Below, piece by piece: positions 50,156 through 60,416 of a DNA stretch of 64,000 nt. The DNA is from JACPFV01 sp038043245 (lineage in GTDB: Bacteria; Pseudomonadota; Gammaproteobacteria; Nevskiales; Nevskiaceae). The notes under the pieces were generated by a model. That model had not been told where the DNA came from. It made no database searches and saw nothing but the letters and a program-made list of their open reading frames with translations. The stretch lies in the NCBI GenBank assembly GCA_038043245.1, contig JBBTCH010000001.1, positions 620,001-684,000 on the forward strand, written 5' to 3'. Each line of letters starts with the position of its first letter. Positions within the stretch are counted from its first letter, which is position 1. The translations under genes and the position numbers were made by a program.

Positions 50156-51430
50156 TCAGCCGATTTTTTCGGTATTACCGAGGTAAGGACGAATCGCCGA
50201 CGGCAGCGTGATGCTGCCGTCGGCGTTCTGGTAATTCTCAAGAATCGCCACCAGCGTGCGGCCGACCGCAAGACCAGAACCGTTGATGGTGTGCAACAGC
50301 TCGGTTTTCTTGGTTTCGGGATGGCGGTAGCGCGCGAGCATGCGCCGTGCCTGGAAATCCTCGAAATTGGAGCAGGACGAAATCTCGCGGTAACGCTTCT
50401 GCGACGGCAGCCAGACTTCGATGTCGTAAGTCTTGGCGGCAGCGAAGCCCATGTCGCCGGTGCACAGCGCCACCACGCGGTACGGCAGTTCGAGCTTCTT
50501 CAGAATCGCTTCGGCGTGTCCGGTGAGTTGTTCGTGCGCCTCATACGATTTTTCCGGCGTCGTCGCCTGCACCAGCTCGACCTTCTCGAACTGATGCTGG
50601 CGGATCATGCCCTTGGTGTCCTTGCCCGCGGCGCCAGCCTCGGCGCGGAAACACGGCGTATGTGCGACCCATTTCTTCGGCAGCGCCGAGGCATCCACGA
50701 TTTCGTCGCGCAGCAGATTGGTCACCGGCACTTCGGCGGTGGGAATCAGCCACCAGTCCTGCTCGCCCTGCAGATGAAAAAGGTCGGCGCCAAATTTAGG
50801 CAGCTGTCCCGTGCCTTGCATGGATAACCCATTGACGATGTACGGCACGTAAAGCTCTTCGTACCCATGCTCGCGCGTATGCACGTCGAGCATGAACTGG
50901 ATCAGCGCACGATGCAGCCGCGCGAGGTCGCGCTTGAGAACGACGAAACGGCTGCCGGTGAGCTTGGCGGCGGCGGCGAAGTCCATCTGGCCGAGCGCTT
51001 CGCCAAGATCGGCGTGATCCTTCGGTGCAAACGCGAGCGGCTTTGGCTCACCATGCTTGCGGACTTCGACGTTGGCGTGCTCGTCCTTGCCTTCGGGAAC
51101 CGATGCATTAGGTAGGTTCGGAACGTCTAAGAGAAATTGCTTGAATTCAATTTCCAGAGCAGTCAGCGAAGTCGTGTTCGATTCCAGCCGACTCTTGATG
51201 TGATCCATCTCAGCAATGACGGGCGCAACATCTTCACCTTTCGATTTCGCCAGCCCGATTTTTTTGGAACCGGCATTGCGTTCAGCCTGCAGCTTCTCGG
51301 TCTCGGTCTGCAGCTGTTTGCGGTTCGTTTCCAGCGTCTCGTATTGAGCAAGGTCGAGCACGAAGCCGCGCCGCGCCAGCTGCGCAGCGATTTTCTGCGG
51401 GTCGGCCCGCAACAGTTTGGGGTCTAACAT
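50156..51430 (-). CDS. serS: Seryl-tRNA synthetase
   Basis: 424 residues. An N-terminal two-helix coiled coil (about residues 28-100) binds the long variable arm of tRNA-Ser. The class II core follows: motif 2 around CFRAEAGAAGKDTKGMIRQHQF and motif 3 in NGSGLAVGRTLVAILENYQ. It is 12 bases downstream of crcB and ends at a REP pair. Confidence 0.98.
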   Translation of the reverse strand: MLDPKLLRADPQKIAAQLARRGFVLDLAQYETLETNRKQLQTETEKLQAERNAGSKKIGLAKSKGEDVAPVIAEMDHIKSRLESNTTSLTALEIEFKQFLLDVPNLPNASVPEGKDEHANVEVRKHGEPKPLAFAPKDHADLGEALGQMDFAAAAKLTGSRFVVLKRDLARLHRALIQFMLDVHTREHGYEELYVPYIVNGLSMQGTGQLPKFGADLFHLQGEQDWWLIPTAEVPVTNLLRDEIVDASALPKKWVAHTPCFRAEAGAAGKDTKGMIRQHQFEKVELVQATTPEKSYEAHEQLTGHAEAILKKLELPYRVVALCTGDMGFAAAKTYDIEVWLPSQKRYREISSCSNFEDFQARRMLARYRHPETKKTELLHTINGSGLAVGRTLVAILENYQNADGSITLPSAIRPYLGNTEKIG

Positions 51431-51442
51431 TTGGCGCGCAGT

Positions 51443-51820
51443 TTAAGCGGTTGCCGCTCGCGCCAGCCACAACCCCAGCGCACAGGCGCCAAGGCTGAGA
51501 ACCAGATTGAGCGCCACGTTCAGCAGTGCGGCGTTCATTGAACCTTCACGCCAGAGTTCCAGCGTTTCAAATGAAAAAGCCGAGAAGGTGGTGAATCCCC
51601 CCAGCACGCCGGTGGTCAGGCCCAGCCGCAACCACGCCGGGAATTCCGGCCGGTCCAGTGCATACGCGGCGATAAAGCCCATGAGCAATCCGCCGGCTGC
51701 ATTGACCATCAGCGTGGCCGTGGGAAATCCCGGCCAGAGGTTCTTCGTCCACAAACTCACGCCATAGCGCGCGGCACTGCCGGCCGCGCCGCCCAGCATC
51801 ACCGCGAACCATGTCGTCAT
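51443..51820 (-). CDS. crcB: Fluoride channel/exporter CrcB (Fluc)
   Basis: 125 residues with four membrane helices. Family motifs are GGAAGSAARYGVSLW (9-23), NAAGGLLMGF and GVLGGFTTFSAFSFET, which lines the fluoride path. Dimers expel fluoride. The ATG overlaps the rarA stop by four bases, so there is no room for a fluoride riboswitch in front of it; expression must follow rarA. Confidence 0.96.
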   Translation of the reverse strand: MTTWFAVMLGGAAGSAARYGVSLWTKNLWPGFPTATLMVNAAGGLLMGFIAAYALDRPEFPAWLRLGLTTGVLGGFTTFSAFSFETLELWREGSMNAALLNVALNLVLSLGACALGLWLARAATA

Positions 51821-53172
51821 GGCTTCCCCTGCTTGTTTGTCGCACGAAGCGCCGAGAGCTTCTCTGCAATCTTGATCTCCAGCCCGCGCTGCGTCGGCTG
51901 GTAGAACTCGGTCCCCGCCAGTTTATCCGGCAGGAACTGTTGGCCGGCGGCATGGGCATCACCCTCGTCGTGGTCGTAGCGATAACCCTTGCCGTAATCC
52001 AGATCCTTCATCAATTTCGTCGGCGCGTTGCGGATGTGCAGCGGCACTTCCAGCGTGCCGTATTTCTCCACGGCTGCCTTGGCCTCGCCAAACGCGGTGT
52101 AGACCGCGTTGCTCTTGGGGCCGACCGCGAGAAACACAATGGCCTCGGCGATCGCCAGCTCGCCTTCGGGAGAACCGAGTCGCTCGTAGGTGTCCCAGGC
52201 GCTGAGGCAAAGCTGCAGCGCGCGCGGATCGGCCAGGCCGATGTCCTCGGCGGCCATGCGGGTGACGCGACGGGCGAGATAACGCGGATCGGCGCCGCCA
52301 TCCAGCATGCGCGCATACCAATAGAGCGCGGCGTCAGGATCGCTGCCGCGCACCGATTTATGCAGCGCGGAAATCTGGTCGTAGAACTGCTCGCCCTGCT
52401 TGTCGAAACGCCGCCAGCTTTTGCCGAGCAGTTTCTCCAGCGTGGCGTCGTCGGCCTTGCCTTCGGCCCTGACCAGTTCGGCTGCGGTTTCGAGCAGGAT
52501 CAGCGCACGTCGTGCATCGCCGTCGGCCAGTTCGATGATGCGCGTCAGCCAGTGCTGAGGGAGTTCCGCCCTGAGATCACGACTGAGCGCGCGAAGCAGC
52601 AACGTCATCAAGTCTTCATCGCCCAGCGACTTGAGCACGAACACGCGCAGCCGCGACAGCAACGCCGAGTTCAGCTCGAAGGACGGATTCTCCGTGGTAG
52701 CCCCAACCAGAATCACGGTGCCGTCTTCGACAAACGGCAGCAGCGCATCTTGCTGGCCCTTGTTGAAACGGTGGATCTCGTCAATGAACAGCACGGTGCG
52801 CTGCGGGGTCTGCAACTGCAGCGCTTGTTGCGCCTGCGCCACCGCCTCGCGGATGTCCTTGACCCCGGCCATCACCGCTGACAGCGCGATGAACTGGTAG
52901 CTGGATTCGCTCGCCACCAACCGTGCCAACGTGGTCTTGCCGGTGCCGGGAGGGCCCCAGAACACCATCGAAGGCACCGAGCCGCCGTCGAGCAGGCGGC
53001 GTAGTGGCGCATCCTTGCCGAGCAGATGCGGCTGCCCGACGACTTCATCCAAATGCGCAGGGCGCATGCGGGAGGCCAGTGGGCGAGCCGGATTCAAGCG
53101 CACTGACTCAACGTCAGTTCGCTCCGGCGAGCGCCCGGCCATGGACGGCCGGGCCGGTGGTTCGTTGGACAT
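51817..53172 (-). CDS. rarA: Replication-associated recombination ATPase RarA (MgsA)
   Basis: 451 residues. The AAA+ core begins RPAHLDEVVGQPHLLG, with Walker A GPPGTGKT (73-80) and Walker B VLFIDEIHRFNK. The C-terminal oligomerisation part includes SALHKSVRGSDPDAALYWYARML. It acts at stalled forks with SSB. The first 30 residues are poorly conserved in character, so a later start (ATG 53142) is possible. It sits between lolA and crcB. Confidence 0.96.
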   Translation of the reverse strand: MSNEPPARPSMAGRSPERTDVESVRLNPARPLASRMRPAHLDEVVGQPHLLGKDAPLRRLLDGGSVPSMVFWGPPGTGKTTLARLVASESSYQFIALSAVMAGVKDIREAVAQAQQALQLQTPQRTVLFIDEIHRFNKGQQDALLPFVEDGTVILVGATTENPSFELNSALLSRLRVFVLKSLGDEDLMTLLLRALSRDLRAELPQHWLTRIIELADGDARRALILLETAAELVRAEGKADDATLEKLLGKSWRRFDKQGEQFYDQISALHKSVRGSDPDAALYWYARMLDGGADPRYLARRVTRMAAEDIGLADPRALQLCLSAWDTYERLGSPEGELAIAEAIVFLAVGPKSNAVYTAFGEAKAAVEKYGTLEVPLHIRNAPTKLMKDLDYGKGYRYDHDEGDAHAAGQQFLPDKLAGTEFYQPTQRGLEIKIAEKLSALRATNKQGKP

Positions 53173-53217
53173 CTACGGTCTCGCCATGGACGGCAAAGCG
53201 GTGGGTGAACGAACGCC

Positions 53218-53892
53218 CTATTTGACGATGGGGCGAGTGCTGATACTCGACTCGGCCTGGACCAGTTCGACGCCTTCGGGCGGCGTGAAATTGAACTGAG
53301 CTGTATCCAGGAGTCTGTTGGTCTGGATGCCATTGAAGGACACGCTGGTGATATTGCCGAGCTGGTCATGGAACTGCATGTGCTGCGGCACACCGTTCTT
53401 GAGCGTCAATTCGATGGACTGGAAATCGCCGGCGGTGGATTTTGGAATCAGTCGGACGACGCGCGCGTCGCCAACCTTGCCCGCGTCTGTGATGGTGAAT
53501 TGCGATTTGAGCGTGGAGCGCTGTGACAGCAGTTCCGCAGGTGTTCCTGCCAATGCGTCCCTGGCCTCTCGAATCGTGACCTGCTTGAGATCGGGGTCGT
53601 AAAGCCAGATGGTCTGGCCGTCGCACACCATCAGCTGTTCGTAGGGCTTTTCGTAGGCCCAGCGGAATTTCCCGGGCCGCAACAGCGCCATGCGGCCGGA
53701 ATTCTTCTGCAGCACGGCACCCTTCTCGTCTTTCTGAACCTGCTCGAAGCCAGCGGAAAAAGTCTGCACGTTGTCCACGAATTTCTGCAGTGCCTGTTCG
53801 GCGGATTCGGCGTGAACAAACCCAGAAGGAAAAAACAACGTCACCCCCGCGAAGGCGGGGGCCCAGCGCTTAAATCGAGCGAATGTGGTCAT
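53218..53892 (-). CDS. lolA: Outer-membrane lipoprotein carrier LolA
   Basis: 224 residues. The periplasmic chaperone moves lipoproteins from LolCDE to LolB. The mature domain has FSAGFEQVQKDEKG, LRPGKFRWAYEKPYEQLMVCDG and IWLYDPDLKQV, all typical. The signal peptide is odd: residues 8-20 (KRWAPAFAGVTLF) are encoded by a REP repeat that lies inside the gene. The ATG at 53892 has no good ribosome site, so start choice is uncertain. rarA begins 46 bases after the stop. Confidence 0.95.
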   Translation of the reverse strand: MTTFARFKRWAPAFAGVTLFFPSGFVHAESAEQALQKFVDNVQTFSAGFEQVQKDEKGAVLQKNSGRMALLRPGKFRWAYEKPYEQLMVCDGQTIWLYDPDLKQVTIREARDALAGTPAELLSQRSTLKSQFTITDAGKVGDARVVRLIPKSTAGDFQSIELTLKNGVPQHMQFHDQLGNITSVSFNGIQTNRLLDTAQFNFTPPEGVELVQAESSISTRPIVK

Positions 53893-53928
53893 CGGAAAGG
53901 GCTGGATTCCCGCCTGCGCGGGAATGAC
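53840..53928. repeat. REP pair overlapping the 5' end of lolA
   Basis: GTCACCCCCGCGAAGGCGGG...CCAG (53840-53866) and its inverse CTGGATTCCCGCCTGCGCGG...ATGAC (53902-53928) form a REPIN-like pair. The first half is coding and supplies part of the LolA signal peptide; the second half lies just upstream of the lolA start, so a hairpin may cover the start region. Confidence 0.78.
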
Positions 53929-53961
53929 GGGTTATTTGAAATCATGCGTGGTAGACCGCGA

Positions 53962-56244
<2,283 letters not shown>

Positions 56245-56283
56245 GGATGACGATTATCACATGGATATTTATGACTACCGGGC

Positions 56284-56313
56284 TTGATATTTGCTGCGGA
56301 ATCCTCATATTTA
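56284..56313 (+). promoter_or_regulatory. Candidate sigma70 promoter before the 56338 gene
   Basis: TTGATA (56284-56289) and an AT-rich ATATTT (56308-56313) are spaced 18 bases apart in the divergent gap between ftsK and the small hypothetical gene. The distance to the AAAGGAGG ribosome site (56323-56330) suits a short leader. Confidence 0.4.
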
Positions 56314-56337
56314 GAAGCATTGAAAGGAGGCGCCCGT

Positions 56338-56670
56338 ATGACTAACCAGACTCGACATTTTCTGCTGACGCCCGAAGGCTCCGTGCGCGAATTCAGTTCC
56401 TCACAGGCGGCAAGCGTTGCCGCTGGCGCCAACAAGCTGCCGGAGTTCGCCGGTCACCGTGTGCGCTATCTGCAAGTCACCATCAACGACGACAACAACC
56501 ATGAGCTGAAAGTGCAATCCGCCGGCGCCTGCATCCGTTTCGATGCCGACGGCCGCCTTGCCGAGGCCACACCGCCGGGAGAGAACGAGGCGATCACCAG
56601 CTTCGAGCACGACGCCTGTATCCAGCTGGCGCTGAAAGGCTTGCCTGCAGCATCACCCACATTCCACTAA
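56338..56670 (+). CDS. Small conserved hypothetical protein
   Basis: 110 residues. ATG 56338 is chosen because AAAGGAGG lies eight bases before it, one of the best ribosome sites in the window. There is no signal peptide. The body reads as a small alpha/beta protein with FAGHRVRYLQVTINDDN in the centre and a Cys near residues 62 and 92. It is divergent from ftsK and lies directly before the GNAT-like gene, probably in one transcript. Function unknown. Confidence 0.72.
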   Translation: MTNQTRHFLLTPEGSVREFSSSQAASVAAGANKLPEFAGHRVRYLQVTINDDNNHELKVQSAGACIRFDADGRLAEATPPGENEAITSFEHDACIQLALKGLPAASPTFH

Positions 56671-56723
56671 GCGCGCGTAGCGTTTCCGGCCTGCGGGGAG
56701 TCCCTGCGGCCGCATGGGATGCG

Positions 56724-57803
56724 TTGTTCCCCGCTGACTATCCGTTCACACGACACGCATTTCTGAGCGCGCTGGAGACGCATGGTTGCGTCAGCGCAGA
56801 CAAGGGCTGGCAGCCCTGCCACCTCCTGCTCGAAGACGCGCAAGGCACGTTGATCGCCGCCGCGCCGCGCTACCGCAAGTCCCACTCCTATGGCGAGTTC
56901 GTGTTCGACTTCGCCTGGGCGCGCGCGAGCGGTGAACTCGGAAAGCCCTACTATCCGAAGCAGGTGTGTGCGATACCGTTCACACCCGCCACCGGCCCAC
57001 GCCTCGGCGCGCGCGACGCCGAGGTGCGCGCCCAGCTGCTTACGGCACTTAAACAAGATTGGGGCGCCAGTGGCGATTCATCCGCGCATGCGCTGTTCGT
57101 CGATGAGGCCACGGCACAGGCATTCCAGCACGCGGGCGCGCTGATCCGGCTCGATGTGCAGTTTCACTGGCGCCGCGCGGATGAGATCAACTTCACCGGA
57201 TTCCTGGCGCGCCTGAACCACGATAAACGCAAGAAGATCCTGCGCGAACGGCGGCGCGTCACCGAGGCCGGTATCCGCTTTGAAACGCGTCATGGCGATG
57301 AACTGGGCGAGGCGCAGTGGGCCGAGGTGTTTGCCCTCTACTCGAACACCTACGAAGAGCGCGGGCAGCCGCCGTATCTGAATCTGGCGTTTTTTCTCGA
57401 TTACGGCCGCATGCCGGGCACGCCGCTGCGCCTGATTCTCGGCTACGAAAACCAGCGGCTGATCGCCTGCGCCATTACGGTAGTGGGTGGCGAAACGCTC
57501 TACGGTCGCCACTGGGGCTGCGCCGAGAAATTTCACAGCCTGCATTTCGAGGCTTGCTACTATCAGGGCATCGAGTTTTGCCTCGGCGAGGGACTCATGC
57601 ACTTCGATGCGGGCGCGCAGGGCGAGCACAAACGCACACGCGGTTTTTCACCGGTGCTGACACGCTCGGCACACTGGCTGGCGGATCCCCGGTTGCACGA
57701 GGCGGTCGCGCGGTTCCTGCAACGCGAAAGTACAGCGATCGAACAATACCGGGAGGAGTTGATCAAGCACGCACCGTTCCGGCACGAGGCCACACTTGGA
57801 TAA
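56724..57803 (+). CDS. GNAT-fold peptidogalycan biosynthesis-like protein (DUF482/FemAB-like)
   Basis: At least 359 residues. Typical segments are RYRKSHSYGEFVFDFAWARA (about 50-69), YPKQVCAIPFTP, NHDKRKKILRERRRV, EERGQPPYLNLAFF and the C-terminal HFDAGAQGEHKRTRGF. The first usable codon I see is TTG 56724, but the coding pattern runs on upstream (frame reads SVSGLRGVPAAAWDA before it), so the true N-terminus is probably farther left and begins with a rare codon or the previous gene's end. The aat gene overlaps its stop by eight bases. Role in acyl or aminoacyl transfer is inferred. Confidence 0.8.
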   Translation: MFPADYPFTRHAFLSALETHGCVSADKGWQPCHLLLEDAQGTLIAAAPRYRKSHSYGEFVFDFAWARASGELGKPYYPKQVCAIPFTPATGPRLGARDAEVRAQLLTALKQDWGASGDSSAHALFVDEATAQAFQHAGALIRLDVQFHWRRADEINFTGFLARLNHDKRKKILRERRRVTEAGIRFETRHGDELGEAQWAEVFALYSNTYEERGQPPYLNLAFFLDYGRMPGTPLRLILGYENQRLIACAITVVGGETLYGRHWGCAEKFHSLHFEACYYQGIEFCLGEGLMHFDAGAQGEHKRTRGFSPVLTRSAHWLADPRLHEAVARFLQRESTAIEQYREELIKHAPFRHEATLG

Positions 57804-58536
57804 TCCCGTCCGGCTGCACTGGCTCGACCCGCGCGACCCGCAGCAGGCGTTTCCCGATCCGCGTCTGGCGATGCATGACCCCAATGGCCTGTTGGCGATT
57901 GGCGGCGATCTATCGCCCACCCGCCTGCTGCGCGCCTACGCGCAGGGCATCTTCCCGTGGTTCAACCCGGACGAACCGATCCTGTGGTGGAGTCCCGACC
58001 CGCGCGCGGTGTTGCGCCCACACCAATTCCACACTTCGCGCAGCCTGGACAAACGGCTACGCCGGCAAGATTTCGCGCTGACGCTGAACCACGCATTTCG
58101 AGACGTGCTCGAAGCCTGCGCAGCACCCCGTGCACGGTCACGCGGCACCTGGCTGTCGACCGAAATGAAGCAGGCTTACTTTGACCTGCACATCCTCGGC
58201 CACGCGCAATCCATCGAGGTCTGGCGGCACGGCCAACTGGTGGGTGGCGTCTACGGTGTCGCGCTCGGCCGCGTGTTCTTCGGTGAGTCCATGTTCTCGC
58301 GCATCGAGGACGGTTCGAAAATCGCCCTGCACTATCTGTGCAAACAACTCACCGCTTGGGACTACGATCTGCTGGACTGCCAGGTCAGCTCGCTGCATCT
58401 GATGACACTGGGCGCAATGGAAATGCCGCGCGAGGAGTTTCTGCGGCACCTGCGGCACGCGGTCGGCGTCGGAGGCAAATCCGGTCGCTGGGCTTTCGAC
58501 ATCGACGTGCCGACGGACGCACTACACCTGCCATGA
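57796..58536 (+). CDS. aat: Leucyl/phenylalanyl-tRNA-protein transferase
   Basis: 246 residues beginning at TTG within the end of the previous gene. The enzyme adds Leu or Phe to proteins with N-terminal Lys or Arg, making them N-degrons. Motifs: LLAIGGDLSPTRLLRAYAQGIFPW (33-56) and WWSPDPRAVL, then GGVYGVALGRVFFGESMFSR. It is followed by a palindromic repeat and bpt, the second aminoacyl-protein transferase. Confidence 0.97.
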   Translation: MDNPVRLHWLDPRDPQQAFPDPRLAMHDPNGLLAIGGDLSPTRLLRAYAQGIFPWFNPDEPILWWSPDPRAVLRPHQFHTSRSLDKRLRRQDFALTLNHAFRDVLEACAAPRARSRGTWLSTEMKQAYFDLHILGHAQSIEVWRHGQLVGGVYGVALGRVFFGESMFSRIEDGSKIALHYLCKQLTAWDYDLLDCQVSSLHLMTLGAMEMPREEFLRHLRHAVGVGGKSGRWAFDIDVPTDALHLP

Positions 58537-58548
58537 AACAAAAGGGGT

Positions 58549-58634
58549 GTCATTCCGAGCGCAGCGAGGAATCTGTCTTTGAGCGCGAACAGAGACGTAC
58601 CAGATTCCTCGTCGCCTACGCTCCTCGGAATGAC
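58549..58634. repeat. Inverted repeat, second copy of the dnaX-upstream family
   Basis: GTCATTCCGAGCGCAGCGAG with GAATCT (58549 on) is inverted at AGATTCCTCGTCGCCTACG...AATGAC (58602-58634). It shares ends and core with 29804-29858. It fills most of the gap between aat and bpt. Confidence 0.77.
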
Positions 58635-58641
58635 AATTTTT

Positions 58642-59343
58642 ATGAGTGAAGCAGCGCGCCTGCTGCTCGGCACCCCGCACGCCTGCGGCTATCTGTCAGG
58701 CCGCGAGGCGCGCAGCGCGTTCATTGACCCCCAGTTCACGCTCAACCCGCCGCGCTACGCCGAGTTGCTGAAAATGGGCTTCCGCCGCAGCGGCGCCTAT
58801 GTCTATCGCCCCGCCTGCACGGCTTGCAGAGAATGCCGGCCGGTGCGTGTCGCCGTCGCCGGCTTCAAACCCGGCCGCACACAGCAGCGCTGTCTGAAGC
58901 ACAACTCCGATCTCGTGCTGACGCGCAGCGATTCACTGGGCGAAGAACATTTTTCGCTGTATCGCGATTACCTCTCCGCGCGCCATCCGACCGGCGGTAT
59001 GGACCCCGAAGACCGCGAGGCGTTCCACAGTTTTCTCGAGTGCCGCTGGGGCAAGACCGAAGTCTGGGATTTCCGCACCGGCGCGCGCCTGCTCGCCACC
59101 GCCCTCGTTGATGTGCTGCCGCGCGCGCTGTCGGCGGTCTACACGTTCTTCGACCCGGCAGAACCTTCGCGCAGTCTGGGCACGCTGGCGGTGTTAAAGC
59201 AGATCGAACAGGCGCGCATCGCCAATCTGGATCACGTCTATCTTGGCTATTGGGTCGAGCATTCGCGCAAGATGACCTACAAGCGCAACTTCAAGCCGCT
59301 GGAGATGCTGACGCCACAAGGCTGGCAGCCTGCCGACACCTAG
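58642..59343 (+). CDS. bpt: Aspartate/glutamate leucyltransferase
   Basis: 233 residues from ATG 58642; the longer frame runs back into the repeat and is rejected. It transfers Leu to N-terminal Asp or Glu, feeding ClpS. The N-terminal Cys-rich segment YRPACTACRECRPVRV (about 54-69) and SRSLGTLAVLKQIEQARIANLDHVYLGYW are diagnostic of the ATE1/Bpt family. It lies between aat and infA. Confidence 0.96.
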   Translation: MSEAARLLLGTPHACGYLSGREARSAFIDPQFTLNPPRYAELLKMGFRRSGAYVYRPACTACRECRPVRVAVAGFKPGRTQQRCLKHNSDLVLTRSDSLGEEHFSLYRDYLSARHPTGGMDPEDREAFHSFLECRWGKTEVWDFRTGARLLATALVDVLPRALSAVYTFFDPAEPSRSLGTLAVLKQIEQARIANLDHVYLGYWVEHSRKMTYKRNFKPLEMLTPQGWQPADT

Positions 59344-59384
59344 ACGATAATCGCGCTCCTTCAATAGCGGACCAATAGAGTCAA

Positions 59385-59603
59385 ATGCCGAAAGAAGATC
59401 ACATCGAGATGAATGGCGTCGTCGAAGAAACGCTGCCCAACACCAATTTCCGCGTCAAGCTCGAGAATGGCCATGTCGTCAGCGCCCACATCTCCGGCCG
59501 CATGCGCAAGAACTACATCCGCATCCTCACTGGCGACAAGGTCAAGGTGGAACTGACACCTTACGACCTGACCAAGGGCCGCATCACCTTCCGGGATAAA
59601 TAA
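59385..59603 (+). CDS. infA: Translation initiation factor IF-1
   Basis: 72 residues, a single S1/OB fold: MPKEDHIEMNGVVEETLPN at the start and MRKNYIRILTGDKVKVELTPYDLTKGRI at the end. It occupies the ribosomal A site during initiation. It follows bpt by 41 bases; infA beside aat and clpA is the common gammaproteobacterial neighbourhood. Confidence 0.99.
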   Translation: MPKEDHIEMNGVVEETLPNTNFRVKLENGHVVSAHISGRMRKNYIRILTGDKVKVELTPYDLTKGRITFRDK

Positions 59604-59690
59604 GTTGCAGGCCCCGCAGTAAAGCGAGATAGTGGCACTGACGTTGCTGGATTTTCATGGCAACGCAATAACTCAATCAGGGGATCACGG

Positions 59691-60284
59691 ATGATTAAGC
59701 GCAGGTTCGCACTCGCTCTTTCTGTTGCCGTACTGGCTTCAATGACCGCGATCGCCGCCGACCCGGTGCTCGACACCTGGCAGCCGAGCGTACAGTTCAA
59801 GTTGGACTTCGGCGGCCAGCCCAAAACCACCAGCACGCATTTCATCGCCAAGATGTCGCTCAGCGAGCAGGCTGTGAACAAGATCTACGGTGGCAACACC
59901 CTGCTGCAGGCGGCGCGCGCCATCAAGGGCGAAGGCACTGGCGAACTGCCGGCCTACCTCAAGCTGGACTACCACCACGGCAAGACCTTCACCACGCAGT
60001 GGATGGGGAACGACATGTTCCACTACGACTACGCCAGCGAGGAGCTGACTGCGCCGATGATGTTGAGCTTCCTCGGCCCGTTCAACACCGCCGACAGCTG
60101 GGCCATGATCATCACTGGCAGCATGATTGGCACTGCCGGCATGGGCTATGGCATCGCTCAGTGGACCAGCAGCAGGCCGCCCGCCGCCGCCGCGACTCTT
60201 AAGGCGAACGGGGCAGCATGTGCCGTTGGAGCTGAATGCGCTTCAGGCTCCTGTTGCTTAGCTGTGTGCGCGGTCGCTTGTTGA
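59691..60284 (+). CDS. Secreted hypothetical protein with a Cys-rich tail
   Basis: 197 residues. The signal peptide is residues 1-22 (IKRRFALALSVAVLASMTAIA). The mature part contains QFKLDFGGQPKTTSTHF and a Gly-rich hydrophobic stretch (about 138-155). The last 24 residues carry six Cys (GAACAVGAECASGSCCLAVC and AVAC), spaced like a small disulfide-knotted domain. A GGGGA site precedes the ATG. It is followed by a terminator. I do not recognise the family. Confidence 0.75.
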   Translation: MIKRRFALALSVAVLASMTAIAADPVLDTWQPSVQFKLDFGGQPKTTSTHFIAKMSLSEQAVNKIYGGNTLLQAARAIKGEGTGELPAYLKLDYHHGKTFTTQWMGNDMFHYDYASEELTAPMMLSFLGPFNTADSWAMIITGSMIGTAGMGYGIAQWTSSRPPAAAATLKANGAACAVGAECASGSCCLAVCAVAC

Positions 60285-60332
60285 ATAATTCGACGTATTA
60301 CACAACCACGCAACGCCTCATCCGCTTGCAAA

Positions 60333-60360
60333 CAAAAACGGCCCGTGAGGGCCGTTTTTG
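60333..60360. terminator. Bidirectional rho-independent terminator
   Basis: A perfect 12-bp stem, CAAAAACGGCCC with GGGCCGTTTTTG, closes a four-base loop (GTGA). The flanking A and T runs give a U-tract on both strands. It separates the plus-strand secreted protein gene from the convergent clpA. Confidence 0.92.
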
Positions 60361-60416
60361 TTTGGAGACGGTGCGTACCGCCTAGATTGCGGCTTGCTCC
60401 GGAATGACGAAACACC

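Noticed and set aside
51443..51830. Fluoride riboswitch before crcB
   Set aside because: crcB overlaps the rarA stop by four bases, leaving no leader, and the upstream sequence is rarA coding.
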